NCBI GenBank assembly: GCA_020081605.1
Contig: JAHREC010000009.1
Coordinates: forward strand, 2,232,001-2,296,000
Direction: 5' to 3'
From: Albifimbria verrucaria
Taxonomy: Eukaryota > Ascomycota > Sordariomycetes > Hypocreales > Stachybotryaceae
Length of the DNA stretch: 64,000 nt
Below are positions 15,233 to 25,949 of this stretch, piece after piece. A program made the position numbers and the translations under genes. Positions within the stretch are counted from its first letter, which is position 1. Each line of letters opens with the position of its first letter. The notes beneath the pieces were generated by a model. It worked only from the letters and a program-made list of their open reading frames with translations, ran no database searches and had not been told where the DNA came from.

Positions 15233-16650
15233 TTACCAGATTGCCATTTCCTCGTCTTGCTCGTGTCTTCCTGTTTCAACAGTAGCCTTCTCCAAGGGTC
15301 TGATGAGAATTACAATGGGTTGGTTAGCCTTGTTTGGCGAAGCCGCAATGCTGGCTCGTCTCTCTTTGATATAGATCCAGAAGATCTCCTTCATCTCTGC
15401 AAAATCATCCTCGTTCCTCACGTTTGCATGTATAGGATTGGCAATTCCGCTCAAAGAAAATCGAAAACCATCAACCTGCTTGACAACCTCGTCCAAAGCA
15501 CTAGATATCACCTCTTCTTTGAGCTCAGCAAGAGACAATGAAGAAATCGCCCTCGCTGGAATCCATTTATGGGGACTTCCGTCTTTCTCAATGAAATACC
15601 TAACATGACTTCCCGCGATTGCACTGCTTGTGCTGTATGAGTCTCCGAGGAAGGGGTTTGAGGTTGCGCCTCATTTTGGATTGGTGCTTGCACTGATTCT
15701 GTAGAAGGTATTATGGTCTCTGCATCAGCGTAACGTCTTATGCTAGCCGATGCCGTTGATTTGTTTGTTTTTGGACGTTGGTTCCGTAGCAAAGGAGCTC
15801 CTGGATCTGGGGGATGGCGTTCAAAGTAGGTATAAAGCTATCCGGCATGATTCGCTTCTTAGGAGCTCTGGAGCTCCGTCGGGGCTCATTATATGCAGAC
15901 CAATCAAAGCTTGTTGATGGCGGTTCAGTTGCTGACATCCGAACCCCTTGTGACGGGGTAGAAAGCGCCGTGATAGGTATGGCTGCACTGCCTGAGTTCG
16001 CTTGCTCATTGTTTGAGAGCAAATAATCTTCTGCTGAAATTGTGGAAGGCTGCTGAGCCGAATGCGTCATACTTTCACCTTGACTAGTCATCATTGGAGC
16101 CGTAGGTGCCTATAGCTCCATTAGCTTTTGAAGTTTACTCTAACAAATACCGAGTTGAGATACTAAGTTCGATTAGATGTGGATGGGAATTAACTTACTC
16201 TTGTGATTTCTGGACATGGGATAGCAAGGTCGTCGAATGGATCTGGATCTGAATCACCAAAATTATATCTTCCATCCTCAACCTCCTGGCGTATGCGATC
16301 AACCAACCCTCGAAGGGACTCTACTGATTCCCGGCGCTCGGTTGCCTCAACAGAAGGGCTTGACAAGGGCTGAGTAGTAACAGTGTCTCGTGACCCAGCA
16401 AGAGTGTTGATTTGAGCCTCGACTGGCCGTGCCTGCGGAACATGTCGGTGAGTAGAAGGCTGTACTGTGGGCTCGGAGATAGCGCTGTCTATCACCACTG
16501 GGTCGACATGACTTCCTGCTCTGCTTTGTGGCTTACTCGGCTGGACTCTCTTTTGTGTCTCTGAGCTTCGTTTTTATTTCGTTGTTCATTCTTGCAGAAG
16601 CAAAGGTTCCTCAAATGCTCCTCTATCCTTGATCATACACCTTTAGCACG
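15233..16650 (-). CDS. unrecognised protein, two exons, several frame interruptions
   Basis: I do not recognise the family. Coding character is supported by a clean intron at 16198-16110 (donor GTAAGT, acceptor ATAG) that joins PCPEITR to APTAPMMTSQ in phase. Successive frames also link by one-base corrections at a T5 run (16571-16575), around 15791-15795 and around 15600-15640. Read this way the protein has an N-terminal Cys/His-containing stretch (SRIEEHLRNLCFC), a long Ser/Thr/Pro-rich middle (SVESLRGLVDRIRQEVEDGR, EPRRSSRAPKKR) and a more ordered C-terminus (YFIEKDGSPHKWIPARAI, SLAELKEEVISSALDEVV, EIFWIYIKERRASI). Base composition looks less GC-rich than the core genes around it. A TGA in frame just before SRIEEHL may mark decay or another intron. 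The upstream boundary is unresolved. Confidence 0.4.
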
Positions 16651-16686
16651 AACAAATCCCGGATAACGATGCTTGTATAGGGCAAC

Positions 16687-17330
16687 CTACTTCTTCCTAT
16701 TCTTAGGAAACTGCAGCGACCCACTCCTAACACCTCCTGTAGCCTCGGGCCAGTAATAGTGGCCTAGCGATGCGTAGCCTTCCTTTGGTTGCTGAAGGAA
16801 AGAAGTCACCACTTCAGAAGCACCAACAATATGTTTTCGATCCCTCTTGTAGACGATCTCTGTGCCTCGCAAACCTTCTGATGATACGAAGGTCTTAATA
16901 AAGTCCTGGAATTCTCTGTACAACGGGGGTTTCGTGTCACCATTGCCAAGTTTCTTGAGCAAATCTTTAACCCCGATTTGTCGCGCCTTGGCCGGGATTG
17001 GGTGGACTGTGGCGCCATAGTTTACCTCTATTGAATGCAGCTTTGGAATGATGAGTGAGCGAATGCCAGATAAAACGCATGTTGGGTCCTACTTATATAC
17101 CAAGATGCTGAAGTGGTGAGTTCTCCGACCCAACAGTCGGCCACTCCACTATTGTCTTGGTAACTTTCAAGAATGCCTTGCCATTTTTAGAGCGTTCACT
17201 AGTACATGAGTATAGCTTAACAGCAACGTGTCGTCTCTGACACGTTCTACATCCTTATCCATCTCACAAACGTATTTTATAGCACCGAGAAGTATAGTAT
17301 TCATTCGAGATTCTGCGATTGTTGTTTAAA
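16687..17330 (-). pseudogene. unrecognised, broken coding region upstream of the 15.2-16.6 kb gene
   Basis: Two or three overlapping open segments on the minus strand look protein-like but cannot be joined with confidence. One begins MNTILLGAIKYVCEMDKDV. A second reads VAVKLYSCTSERSKNGKAF. The longest runs from DPTCVLSGIRSLIIPKLHS through LLKKLGNGDTKPPLYREF to LQFPKNRKK, ending at 16687. Its frame continues past the stop into ALYKHRYPGFVRAKGV, which reads on toward the next gene downstream. This may therefore be the 5' half of the same gene, broken by two stops and at least two shifts, or a decayed separate gene. Family unknown. Confidence 0.35.
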
Positions 17331-17812
17331 AAGAAGATACCATAACTTGAACCCATACAATGAATGATCAGGTATTATTGACTATTAGGGGATACTCCAA
17401 CATCCGGCCACAAGCGTTTTGGGTGGGCGTTTTTTTAAATGTGTTGGTTGTGACATTTCCTATTTAGGCCGTACCGCAAGGTTCATTGGAACCGCAGGCG
17501 AAGTGGACGCATCATGGTCTCGTAAATGCAGGGGTAGATTATAGTATTGGTTCGGAATCGCCGAAGCCGAAACCAATGCAACGTTCTGCTATTTCTAGCA
17601 GTTATACATGGTTGAGCTGCAAGCCTTGCGCCTCCATTTTACACGTGGAATGGAGCAACATGTGAGTTGTTCAGAGCAGCATAGTCTATATCTTCTTCTG
17701 ATGGTTGCATATCAACTGACTCTACATAACTCTGCCCCTTGAGCATCTCATCATGAAAAGCGATATCAATAGACGAAACCACAGACCCTAAAGCATTGGC
17801 TTTGCAGAAATC
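17331..17812. other. intergenic, no gene seen
   Basis: About 480 bp between the unresolved locus and the 3' end of the oxygenase gene. No coding signal or known element recognised. Confidence 0.5.
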
Positions 17813-19283
17813 TCACGCGAAAGGACAGCCACTCCTGCTTGTCTTCCTCAAGCGTTCTGCCTCCATTTCCACCTCGGCATTGCCTTTGCCCATGAAGTTA
17901 CGAGGTCCTAGCTCTGATACCGTGTAGCCGTTGGAGACGTAATACTTAGGGTCGTCTCCTGGCAAAGTTCCCCCAGGAGCCAAATACCCCAGGCCACTGG
18001 CCCCAGCGGTTCCAAAGAGTTGGCTTGACATAGAACGGGAAATATCCATAAGAGAACTGTAAATTCAAGGGCTCCTTGATAAGATCCACGTCTTTATCTT
18101 GAACGTGACGAGCAGAGCGATAGACACGAGGTAAAGACAAGTGGCGTAAAAAGAATCGTCGTAGGTTGAGCCCGACGTAGACGATTGCTGCTGCAGTAAT
18201 GCCCGGCTCGGGGAGGCTGATGTGGGATTAGGACAATTCGACATGGGAAACATTAGAAACGCAGGGGTTCTGGGAGTATCTTACAGAAAAGCATCCCTTA
18301 CACGATCTCCGAGCAAAACCAACACACATTCCCTGACGAATGCCTTCATAGGGGTTGGAACCCAGTAAGACATCATTGGAATCAGGGCATTGGCGGGTTT
18401 CGCGGAAACGGTGCTTGGTACGAATGCTGTTACCTCATATGCCTTGGCCCATTGCGTGATATCGTGGACGAAATCTAGGCCGCTTTCCCATTGCGGCTTG
18501 GTCAGATAGCCTTTGTACTGAATCCCCATGGCATCGCCGACGCTCTTCCAGAAGACACCGAAAGCGCACAGCTCCATTTCATTGAGTGAACGCCACTCGT
18601 ATAGACGGATAAAACGTTCAGGCTCTATTATGAAGACGCTAAGCGTATATAGCAAGTCTGCGTTGGAAATCTGACCAGAGGCGATATATTTGCTGTGCAG
18701 CCAATTCATCCTTGCAATAATTGCCGTGGCACGAGCACTATCAGGTGGATTGTTCATAATCTCACCAATCATGAGGCCAGTATCTTCATATCTAGAAACG
18801 GATTCAGTAAGTTGCTTTGATTTTAACGCAGGAAGCTCACTCGAACTCACCGCTTCAAGCTGGCCTCTGGATCAGTGAGGTTTTTGGTAGCTAGGAGCAA
18901 GCGACTGATAGATTCAACCCCATACGTCTAGCACAGTTAGCATGACGAGATTAGGACCCAGAATGGGGGCGCTTCAAGGGGTTATGGAAGTCAGACTAGG
19001 GACTAGCTAGTGATTCGCATACCTTGAATAAACCAAACTCCAGGCTTCGATACACGGAGAATGGAAACTCAAGTATAAGCAGTTCTCGAATAATCTTTTG
19101 AGCGTCTTCAACCGTCATGCTTTTCAAGCTGTCCCGTGTCTCATAGTGAAATCGTGTACGCATGCTTCTCTCACGGCGAAACCGCAACACGTAGCAGAGC
19201 ATCACGTAGGCTGCGGAAAGAGGCACAGCATATCGTATGAAACTGCCCAGAGGGTCCTGCGTGGGAAAAACCAAGAGCCGCAT
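17813..19283 (-). CDS. ER-bound oxygenase, MpaB / rubber-oxygenase (DUF2236) family, two frame shifts
   Basis: Family members are membrane-associated oxygenases; MpaB of Penicillium cleaves the prenyl chain of a mycophenolic acid intermediate, and most fungal homologues have no assigned substrate. Exons 19283-19023, 18927-18851, 18791-18285 and 18216-17813 give 416 residues after correction. An N-terminal membrane segment (YAVPLSAAYVMLCYVL) is followed by FPFSVYRSLEFGLFKTYG and RYEDTGLMIGEI. The conserved core is ARATAIIARMNWLHSKY with its histidine, DLLYTLSVFIIEPERFI and WKSVGDAMGI. The tail is KYYVSNGY, ending SGCPFA, the usual family C-terminus. One base is missing at 17999-18004 and one from the CCCCC run at 17970-17974. 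No secondary-metabolite synthase lies nearby, so a pathway role cannot be inferred. An alternative start lies at 19307. Confidence 0.85.
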
Positions 19284-21166
19284 GGTGTACTGAGCGCGGG
19301 CAAACAAGACGGAGAGGCAAAGAAAAGGGAGGAAGGATAGGGAAAAGACGCGACCGGTGGGAGGGGCAGATCATGGCAAGAAGTACTGTGTAGGTGCTGG
19401 ACCATTAGTCGTGTAGCACAGATTGCAGTCGTTGGGTTTGGCGCTGTTTTGTTTCAGCTCTAGTTGCTTTTTTCGCAAGTACCCAACGTACTACAGTAGT
19501 ACGACTGGTCTCGATTGTGATCCCAGCCCATACATACTACCTTAGTACCTAAGTTACCTACTACCTGCTACCTACCTTGGTAAGTACTAAGGTAGCTGGA
19601 CGTCCTGTTGTGGCAAGCAAATAACAAAAAGCACCGACTTTCCTCATGGTTACTTCACTTTTCAACTCTACTTTGCAATTCCCCATTTTTCTCTCAAGCA
19701 TAGCAAAAGGATCACGACATGTCGACAGTACCCATCGGAGCTTAGATGCAACGCTGGAAATGTCTTGATTTTTTTCAGGTGTGGTTCAAGAGGGGAGAGA
19801 CAAAGGCGGTACATGAGAAATGTATCTTGTACTGACTGTACTCTGTACTCACGGACTCATCATCGTGTCCTGGTCCTTGTCATGCCTGAACAGCTTCTTC
19901 CCTTGACCTGCCCCCGCCTTTCCTCGCCCTTGTAACCCGGCGAAAGCTGTGCCTGCGCCAGAGCAGACGTTTTCTTGTCGGGAGCTTGAATACCGTCACA
20001 ATGGGGCTCTAACTCACCCTTGTTCGCAACTTGGCCGTGACCCCGTAGTTGAGCCAATGGGAATCCCGGACTGTGCCTGCCGGGGTCCAATGTGGAAGCG
20101 TCGCACAAGAGACAGGGATTGAAATGTTTGCTCTAAGGTTGTTGCACCACAAGACCCACTTGATTTGGATTCGAATTCCTCGAGTAGTGGTGATAGTCCG
20201 CAGCCTGCATCAAGCCCTTGGCTCTTTGTATAGCTTGGGTGTGGATATCGGCTCGTGTAGCTCCATTGTCGCGCACTTTGCCATACAAAAGTGAGAACAA
20301 ATTTCAGGTAAGCTTCGGCGAATACTGCGGTGATTGTCAACATTGGAGATCGTGCAGGGAATAATAAGAACCAGCTATGATATCTTGTCAAGTGTGTGCT
20401 GTGCATATTGATTATGTGACATCTTGGGTGACGCTTCAAGTATCCGAGGTGGCTGGAAACATGAGCCCAAAAAAAAAAAAAACAAAAACAAAAAAACAAC
20501 CATTTACTATGTTGTGTCTATGACTATGATGTTTACTCTGTGGCCCACCACGCGACGCAAATGCACTGTTGCTGACGTGTAACCGATAACGAGCTACTGG
20601 ATGAGCAGGAGAACACCAACGCCCGCTAGGACACCTTGATACTACGGCAAGTGGCTTGTTGGCAAGTTTACTGTATTTGCTACCATTAAACAGGTTACAG
20701 GTTGTGGTGCGAGCCACTGAAAACAAACAGACGCTGTCACACAAGTTGAATTCAGTATATAGGAGCAATTGGAGGATTAGAACGTGAAGCCATGCAAATC
20801 CTTCAAGAAGACACGCACATTTATATTCGCGGGGTGTCAGTTTTCTTGATATTTGTAAGAGTTTCAACCTAACCCGCATACAGCACTGCCATGGAGCCTA
20901 CGAATCCACCAAAACCGAACTGCTTCTGTACAACAATCCATGCAGCACTGGCCAAAACGGCCGATGAGGTATCTTAATCTACTGTGGGATAGGCTTCCCA
21001 TGCTGACGTGTATACAGATGATAACCATCTCGCAAGAAACCGAGGTTAGAATAAAAAAGATTCAACTATATTTTGAAATGTCCAACCTCTCAGGCGTTAC
21101 TTGGCTCACAACTCACCGTGCAAAGAGGTTTGAAGGAGTGGATTTGCCTGGGCCAGAGAAGGTAAG
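19284..21166. other. intergenic, no supported gene
   Basis: About 1.9 kb. It contains a dense TACCTA/TAGGTA cluster (19535-19595) and an A-rich run at 20467-20497. Short frames are present on both strands but none has domain-like content. Confidence 0.5.
19535..19595. repeat. dense TACCTA/TAGGTA motif cluster
   Basis: The segment repeats ACTACCTTAGTACCTAAGTTACC-like units in both orientations and can fold back on itself (ACCTTGGTAAGTACTAAGGT). It lies about 250 bp upstream of the oxygenase start, in its promoter. Confidence 0.7.
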
Positions 21167-21781
21167 GTGGTGAAGAAAGACCGGTATAAACAGAACAATA
21201 ATGGCTCTCAGGTCCATCACACTTCGGAATGCTGCATCCAGATGCATAAATTTGTTGGTACGCCCGACGCTGCCGATACACTTTCCTTCGGTGCTCAGCG
21301 AGATGACTCGAGGGCTAGCGAGTCGTCAAAAATATTTTCCCATGAACGAGCGAAGGATCATGGTAGAGCTTGTGAGAGGGATGGCATTGTAGGGATGATG
21401 AGTCCAGCATGGGGATCGCCAACTTCTCCTTGTGCTGCTTCGGGACACGAAGCTTCAAGAACAAGGCGAGCAGAGGGGACGGCTTCACCAGCAGTGGCGA
21501 AATCTTCACTGGAGTTGTCAGAGAACAAGCAACTGGTGGGCACTTACCTCTCGTTCTTTGCTGCTGTGGACATACTGGCTTATCAAAGTACACAGGCTTG
21601 CGCGCACGAACGAAGTTCCTGGTGCAAGATGCGATTTCGCCGAGGGATGCCTGAGACGGGCTCAAAAGAGCGCTTCTGCTGGACTTGCCGAGGGCAGCTT
21701 CCACATTTCGGATTCCAATGTGGTGGTTGCAATATGTTGGCATGTGCCAAATGCCAGGGGTTGTTGTTAACACCAGAATAG
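21167..21781 (+). CDS. doubtful small gene with CxxC-rich C-terminus
   Basis: Not recognised. One frame runs 204 codons and ends FCWTCRGQLPHFGFQC, then GGCNMLACAKC, giving four CxxC-like pairs that resemble a treble-clef zinc-binding site. Its N-terminal half is of low complexity. A second frame from the ATG at 21201 starts MALRSITLRNAASRCINLL, which looks like a mitochondrial-type N-terminus, and stops at 21392. The two could be one gene joined by a shift or an intron, but I could not find a unique join. It may also be chance open frames. Confidence 0.25.
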   Translation: MVKKDRYKQNNNGSQVHHTSECCIQMHKFVGTPDAADTLSFGAQRDDSRASESSKIFSHERAKDHGRACERDGIVGMMSPAWGSPTSPCAASGHEASRTRRAEGTASPAVAKSSLELSENKQLVGTYLSFFAAVDILAYQSTQACAHERSSWCKMRFRRGMPETGSKERFCWTCRGQLPHFGFQCGGCNMLACAKCQGLLLTPE

Positions 21782-22299
21782 CCGTGTTAGTGATGGTCTG
21801 GATGATCAGCGGACGAGGCTGAGGTTGGAAAGTGTCAAAACGAGCGTTTCTATTCAGAGGAGTGCCCCGTGCATGCCGTTCTCACAAGTACACGAGCTGC
21901 AGACGTTGCCGGCTGCGCGACCTAGGTACCCAGGACTTTATTGGGGCTCAGGCACCTCCAGGTCCGGCTAAGCCTAATTGGCCAGGTTCGCGTGCAGGGA
22001 CCTGAAGGTCATCAGTCAAGTCAGTCTAGGTGTCCTACACGCAACTCTGCCTCCATTACATATCTTACCTTGACCTCAACCTTTCCTTTCTCACTACCCC
22101 TTTCTTCGGTCCCAGATCTGGTAGACAACCCGGCGCATTGAACGCCGGCTGCGCTGCTCTGCCATATCTCCTTTTGTGCCATCCCCTAACCCGTCTTGCG
22201 CCCGATTCCTTCCCTTTTCCGCTTCTCCTGTTTCTCTATGTCCTCGACAACTGGACCTTGGTGAAGTAGAGTCAAGGTTGCGCAGCGAGGAGGGCAATC

Positions 22300-25200
22300 A
22301 TGTTTCAAGTAAGCACCCTACCCCGTGCGCTCTCTGCCACGGCAACCCCACGGCTGACCTGATGCTTCTTGCGAACAGAGAATTAGGGGCGCCATTGACC
22401 GGACCATCGCCGAAGAACAGGCACGCCAGAAGTCTTATTCCGAGTCTGGTACGCTGTCCAGGTCTGCTTCTGGGTCGCGCAAGACCGAGCCTGGCGCACG
22501 CCCTCGACCAAAGAAGGCCAGCGTCGACATAAACGATAACACCCCGAATCCCGATCCCGCTGTGTTCGAGGCCGCCTTCGTAATCGACGACAGCGACGAT
22601 CCGAGCCGCGCCGCCACCCCGATGCCTTCGCAGTCTGATAAGGATGGACTTGCCGAGGAGTCCGCAGCCGGCAAGGATGTCTCCGGCGAAAAGGCTGACG
22701 AGAAAGGCGAAGGCCAAGAGTCGGGAGCCGATGCGAAGAAGGATGGCACCGACGATGCTACAGCAGCCCAACCCGAGTCAAAATCTCAACAGGCCGCTTC
22801 TGAGTTAACTCCGGAAATCAAGCAGCGCCTGCGGAAATTGGAGAAACTCGAGGCAACCTATCCAGGTAAGAGACCAGCTATTTTGTGTATGCAGAGGATG
22901 CCCTGACCACTCCCATAGAACTGCTCAGATCATACAGAGTAGCCCATCGACGCGCGACTGCCATCGAGCCCTTCGAGAAAGCCCTTCGCGAAAACACTCC
23001 TCTTACCACAATAGGCGATCCGAATGCCCTTATTGAGTACCTGACCCAGCTGAACTTACGAGGTGACATGGTCATGGATGAACTAAAGAGGGTCACGGCT
23101 GAGAAGGACGAAATGAAGAAGAAGCACGAGGCTAGCGAACAGAAGCTGAGAGAAGTCGAAGCTGAACTGGAGGAACTCAAGACCGCCAAACCAGCCGACG
23201 GTGCTGCCGACGACGAGGAAAAGTCCAGCCAGGAAGTCAAAGATTCTCATGAGGCCCAGGGTGATGCTGAACCAGAGAAGAGCAAGTCTCCTGTCGCATC
23301 CGTTATCAGCTTGTTCTCGCCTAAGCAGAAGCCTCAAAAGATGGAGGCCGAGGCTATCAAGGACAAGTCAGATAAGGAGGACATATTCTCGTTTGATGAG
23401 GAGATTCCTCAGCTCCAGGCTGAAATAGCATCAAAGTCAGAGGAAGTGGAAAAACTCAGGTCCCAAATTGAGGGTTTGAACCATGATCTTTCCGTCGCCA
23501 AAGAGAACAGTGCTGGTCTCGCCGAGAGCTTGGAAAAGGCAACGAAGGAGCTGAACGAGTCGCGTGATACCTCTTCTTCACAGGGAGACCTCCAGGCCCA
23601 ACTCAAGGCACGAAATGAGGAAATTGCCCGTCTTACGGAGCGTCTAGACGCAGCACAGGGACAATTGCAAGATCTGGAACGCAAATTGGAAGAACAAGGA
23701 AGCGCGCACGCGGCCAAGGTCAAGGAAATTGAGGCTTCGCTTGTAACTTCCGACAAACGGGCAAGCGAACTGGATCTCGAGCTTTCCAAGGCATCTAACG
23801 CTAAGACGATATCTAAAAAATTGATCGATGATCTCAATAGCCAAATTGAGACTCTCAAGAAAGAGAGGTCGGATGGCCAAGCAAAGATTGACAAGCTGAC
23901 CAAGCAGCTTGAAGCAGAAGCTTCGAAAACTACGGCCACAGTTGCGCCAGCAGCCCAGCCCGCTAGTGCTACCCTCACATCCTCAAGCGCAGCCTCAAAG
24001 AAGAAGAACAAGAAGAAGAAGGGTAAGGGCGGTGCGCCTGGCCCTGCTGTCGCTGCTGCAACGGTCGAGGATGAAGCTGCTGATACCCCACCGGAAGAGG
24101 CTCCACCCGCTTCAACTGAGACTGCTGGCAAAGCCGAGCTCGAAAATGAAATCTCCAAACTGAAGGACGAGGTAGCCGAGAAGGATTCTCAGATAGAACG
24201 ACTCTCGAAGCAGCGCAAGACGGAGGAGGATCTACGCGAGGAAATCGAATCTCTTCAAGAGAACCTCCTGACCATCGGTCAAGACCACGTTGAGGCCAAG
24301 GAGAAGATCAAGCTGCTTGAAACAGAGAAGACCGAACTTAGGTCCCAGATTGCAGATTTGGAGGCGGAAAAAGCTAAGCTTAAGGCACAGATTGCTGAGC
24401 TGGAGAAGAAGATGAACTCCTCAACGGCTGATGCTGAGGCAAACACGAAGATGAAGAGCGAGTTGGATACTCTGCATAAGGAGTATGATGATCTCAAGGA
24501 CAAGATGGGCACCCTTCAGTCCGATCTAGGGGCTGCGCAGCAGCTGGCACAAAACCGCTTCAAGGATCTTACAGAGCTGCGAGAGGTTCTGCAGAAGGCT
24601 CAACCAGAACTCAAGAGCCTGAGGCAAGAATCTGCAACACTCAAAACGACCAAGGAGGAACTAGCAGCAAAGACCAAGGAGCTCAAGGATATGGAGAAGA
24701 GGGAGAAGGACCTCAAGCGAGAGGTCAACCGGGCTCAGCAGCTATCGTCGGACCGCGAAAAGGAAATCAAGAGCCTGCAGGACAAACTGACGGCTGAGAG
24801 TGGCGCTAAGGCCCGCTTGGAAGACGCACAGCGTGTGTCAGGACGTGACTTGCGACGCAGTGAAGCCGAGAAGATCGAGCTGAGCGCCAGGGCGGAGAAG
24901 GCAGAGCGCGAGCTTCAGAAGGTGCAGGATGAAGTCAAGAAACTGCGTCCTCAAATCAAGGAGCTCGAGGAGCAGATGCATAAGCTCAAGCGCGAGAAGA
25001 CGGCGATACAGGAGGACGTGGACTTTAAGACGCAGCAGTACACGAATGCACAGGGCTTGCTGAGCAGCATGCGAGACCAAGCAGCCGAGATGTCGGTGCA
25101 GCTGAAGGAGTCTCAGGCGCAGGCCGAGTCTCTAGAGGAAGAACTGGCAGAGGTGCAGCGACTGTTGCAAGAGCGTACTCGTGAGGGAGAGACAATGCGA

Positions 25201-25949
25201 CGACTGCTTGCAGACGTGGACGAAAGGGCCGACAACAAGGTGCGTGAGATGCGCGGACGAATGGAAGCAGCAATTGAGGAGCGCGACCGAATCGAGGACG
25301 AGTCAAGCACGCTGGCACGAAGGAAGACGAGGGAGGCGGAAGAGCTCAAGGCCAAGATCCGAGAGCTTGAGCGGGACGTGAAGACGCTCGAGCAGGAAAG
25401 GGACGAGATGGAGGAGCGTCAAAAGAGTGGAGGCGACGACGCGAAGAGCTGGAGGCAGTGGAGGAGAAAGCAGAGGCAGAGACTGCGGAGATGCGGACAA
25501 CAGTGTCACAGCTCCGTTCCGCCCTGGATGCGTCAGAGAACCAGGTCCGGGACGGCGAGAAGCAACGACAGGAACTAAAGAAGATGCTCGACGACGCGCG
25601 GCTGCGATATGAGAAGATGGCCAAGGACTTGAAGATGGCCCAATCAAAGCTCGTAGGCAGCTCAGGACGCAGCTCGATGGACTCGAGCCGAAGCGGTAGC
25701 GGCGCGGGAACCAACGGCTCCGGCGCTGGAGCGACTGATACCATGTATCTCAAGACAATCATGCTGCAGTTCTTGGAACAGAAGGACAGCAAGCTACGTG
25801 CACAGCTTGTGCCCGTATTGGGCAAACTGCTCAAGTTTGATCGGTAAGGCAATCATCTCAGACAGAAGGAGACGAAGGAAGCTAACCAGAGTTACAGATC
25901 CGATGAGCAGAAGTGGCTGAAGGCAGTGCAGCATATCGAGGTACGATAA
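22300..25949 (+). CDS. IMH1: GRIP-domain golgin Imh1, one frame shift
   Basis: Peripheral coiled-coil tether of the trans-Golgi, recruited by the Arl1 GTPase through its GRIP domain. Exons 22300-22308, 22379-22865, 22919-25843 and 25898-25949 give about 1,157 residues. The first coding exon is 9 nt (MFQ), joined to RIRGAIDRTIAEEQARQKS. An acidic linker leads to LRKLEKLEATYPELLRSYRV and FEKALRENTPLTTIGD, conserved in fungal Imh1. Some 750 residues of coiled coil follow, broken by a Lys-rich insert (SKKKNKKKKGKGG) near 24000-24030. The GRIP domain is YLKTIMLQFLEQKD, LVPVLGKLL and DEQKWLKAV. One A is missing from AAAA at 25421-25424. Uncorrected, the frame ends at 25578 and the GRIP domain is lost. 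The antisense frames over the coiled coil are shadows. Confidence 0.92.

Noticed and set aside
23409..24158. 249-codon open frame on the minus strand
   Set aside because: It is the antisense of the IMH1 coiled coil; Ser/Leu-rich composition follows from the Glu/Lys/Gln codons on the other strand.
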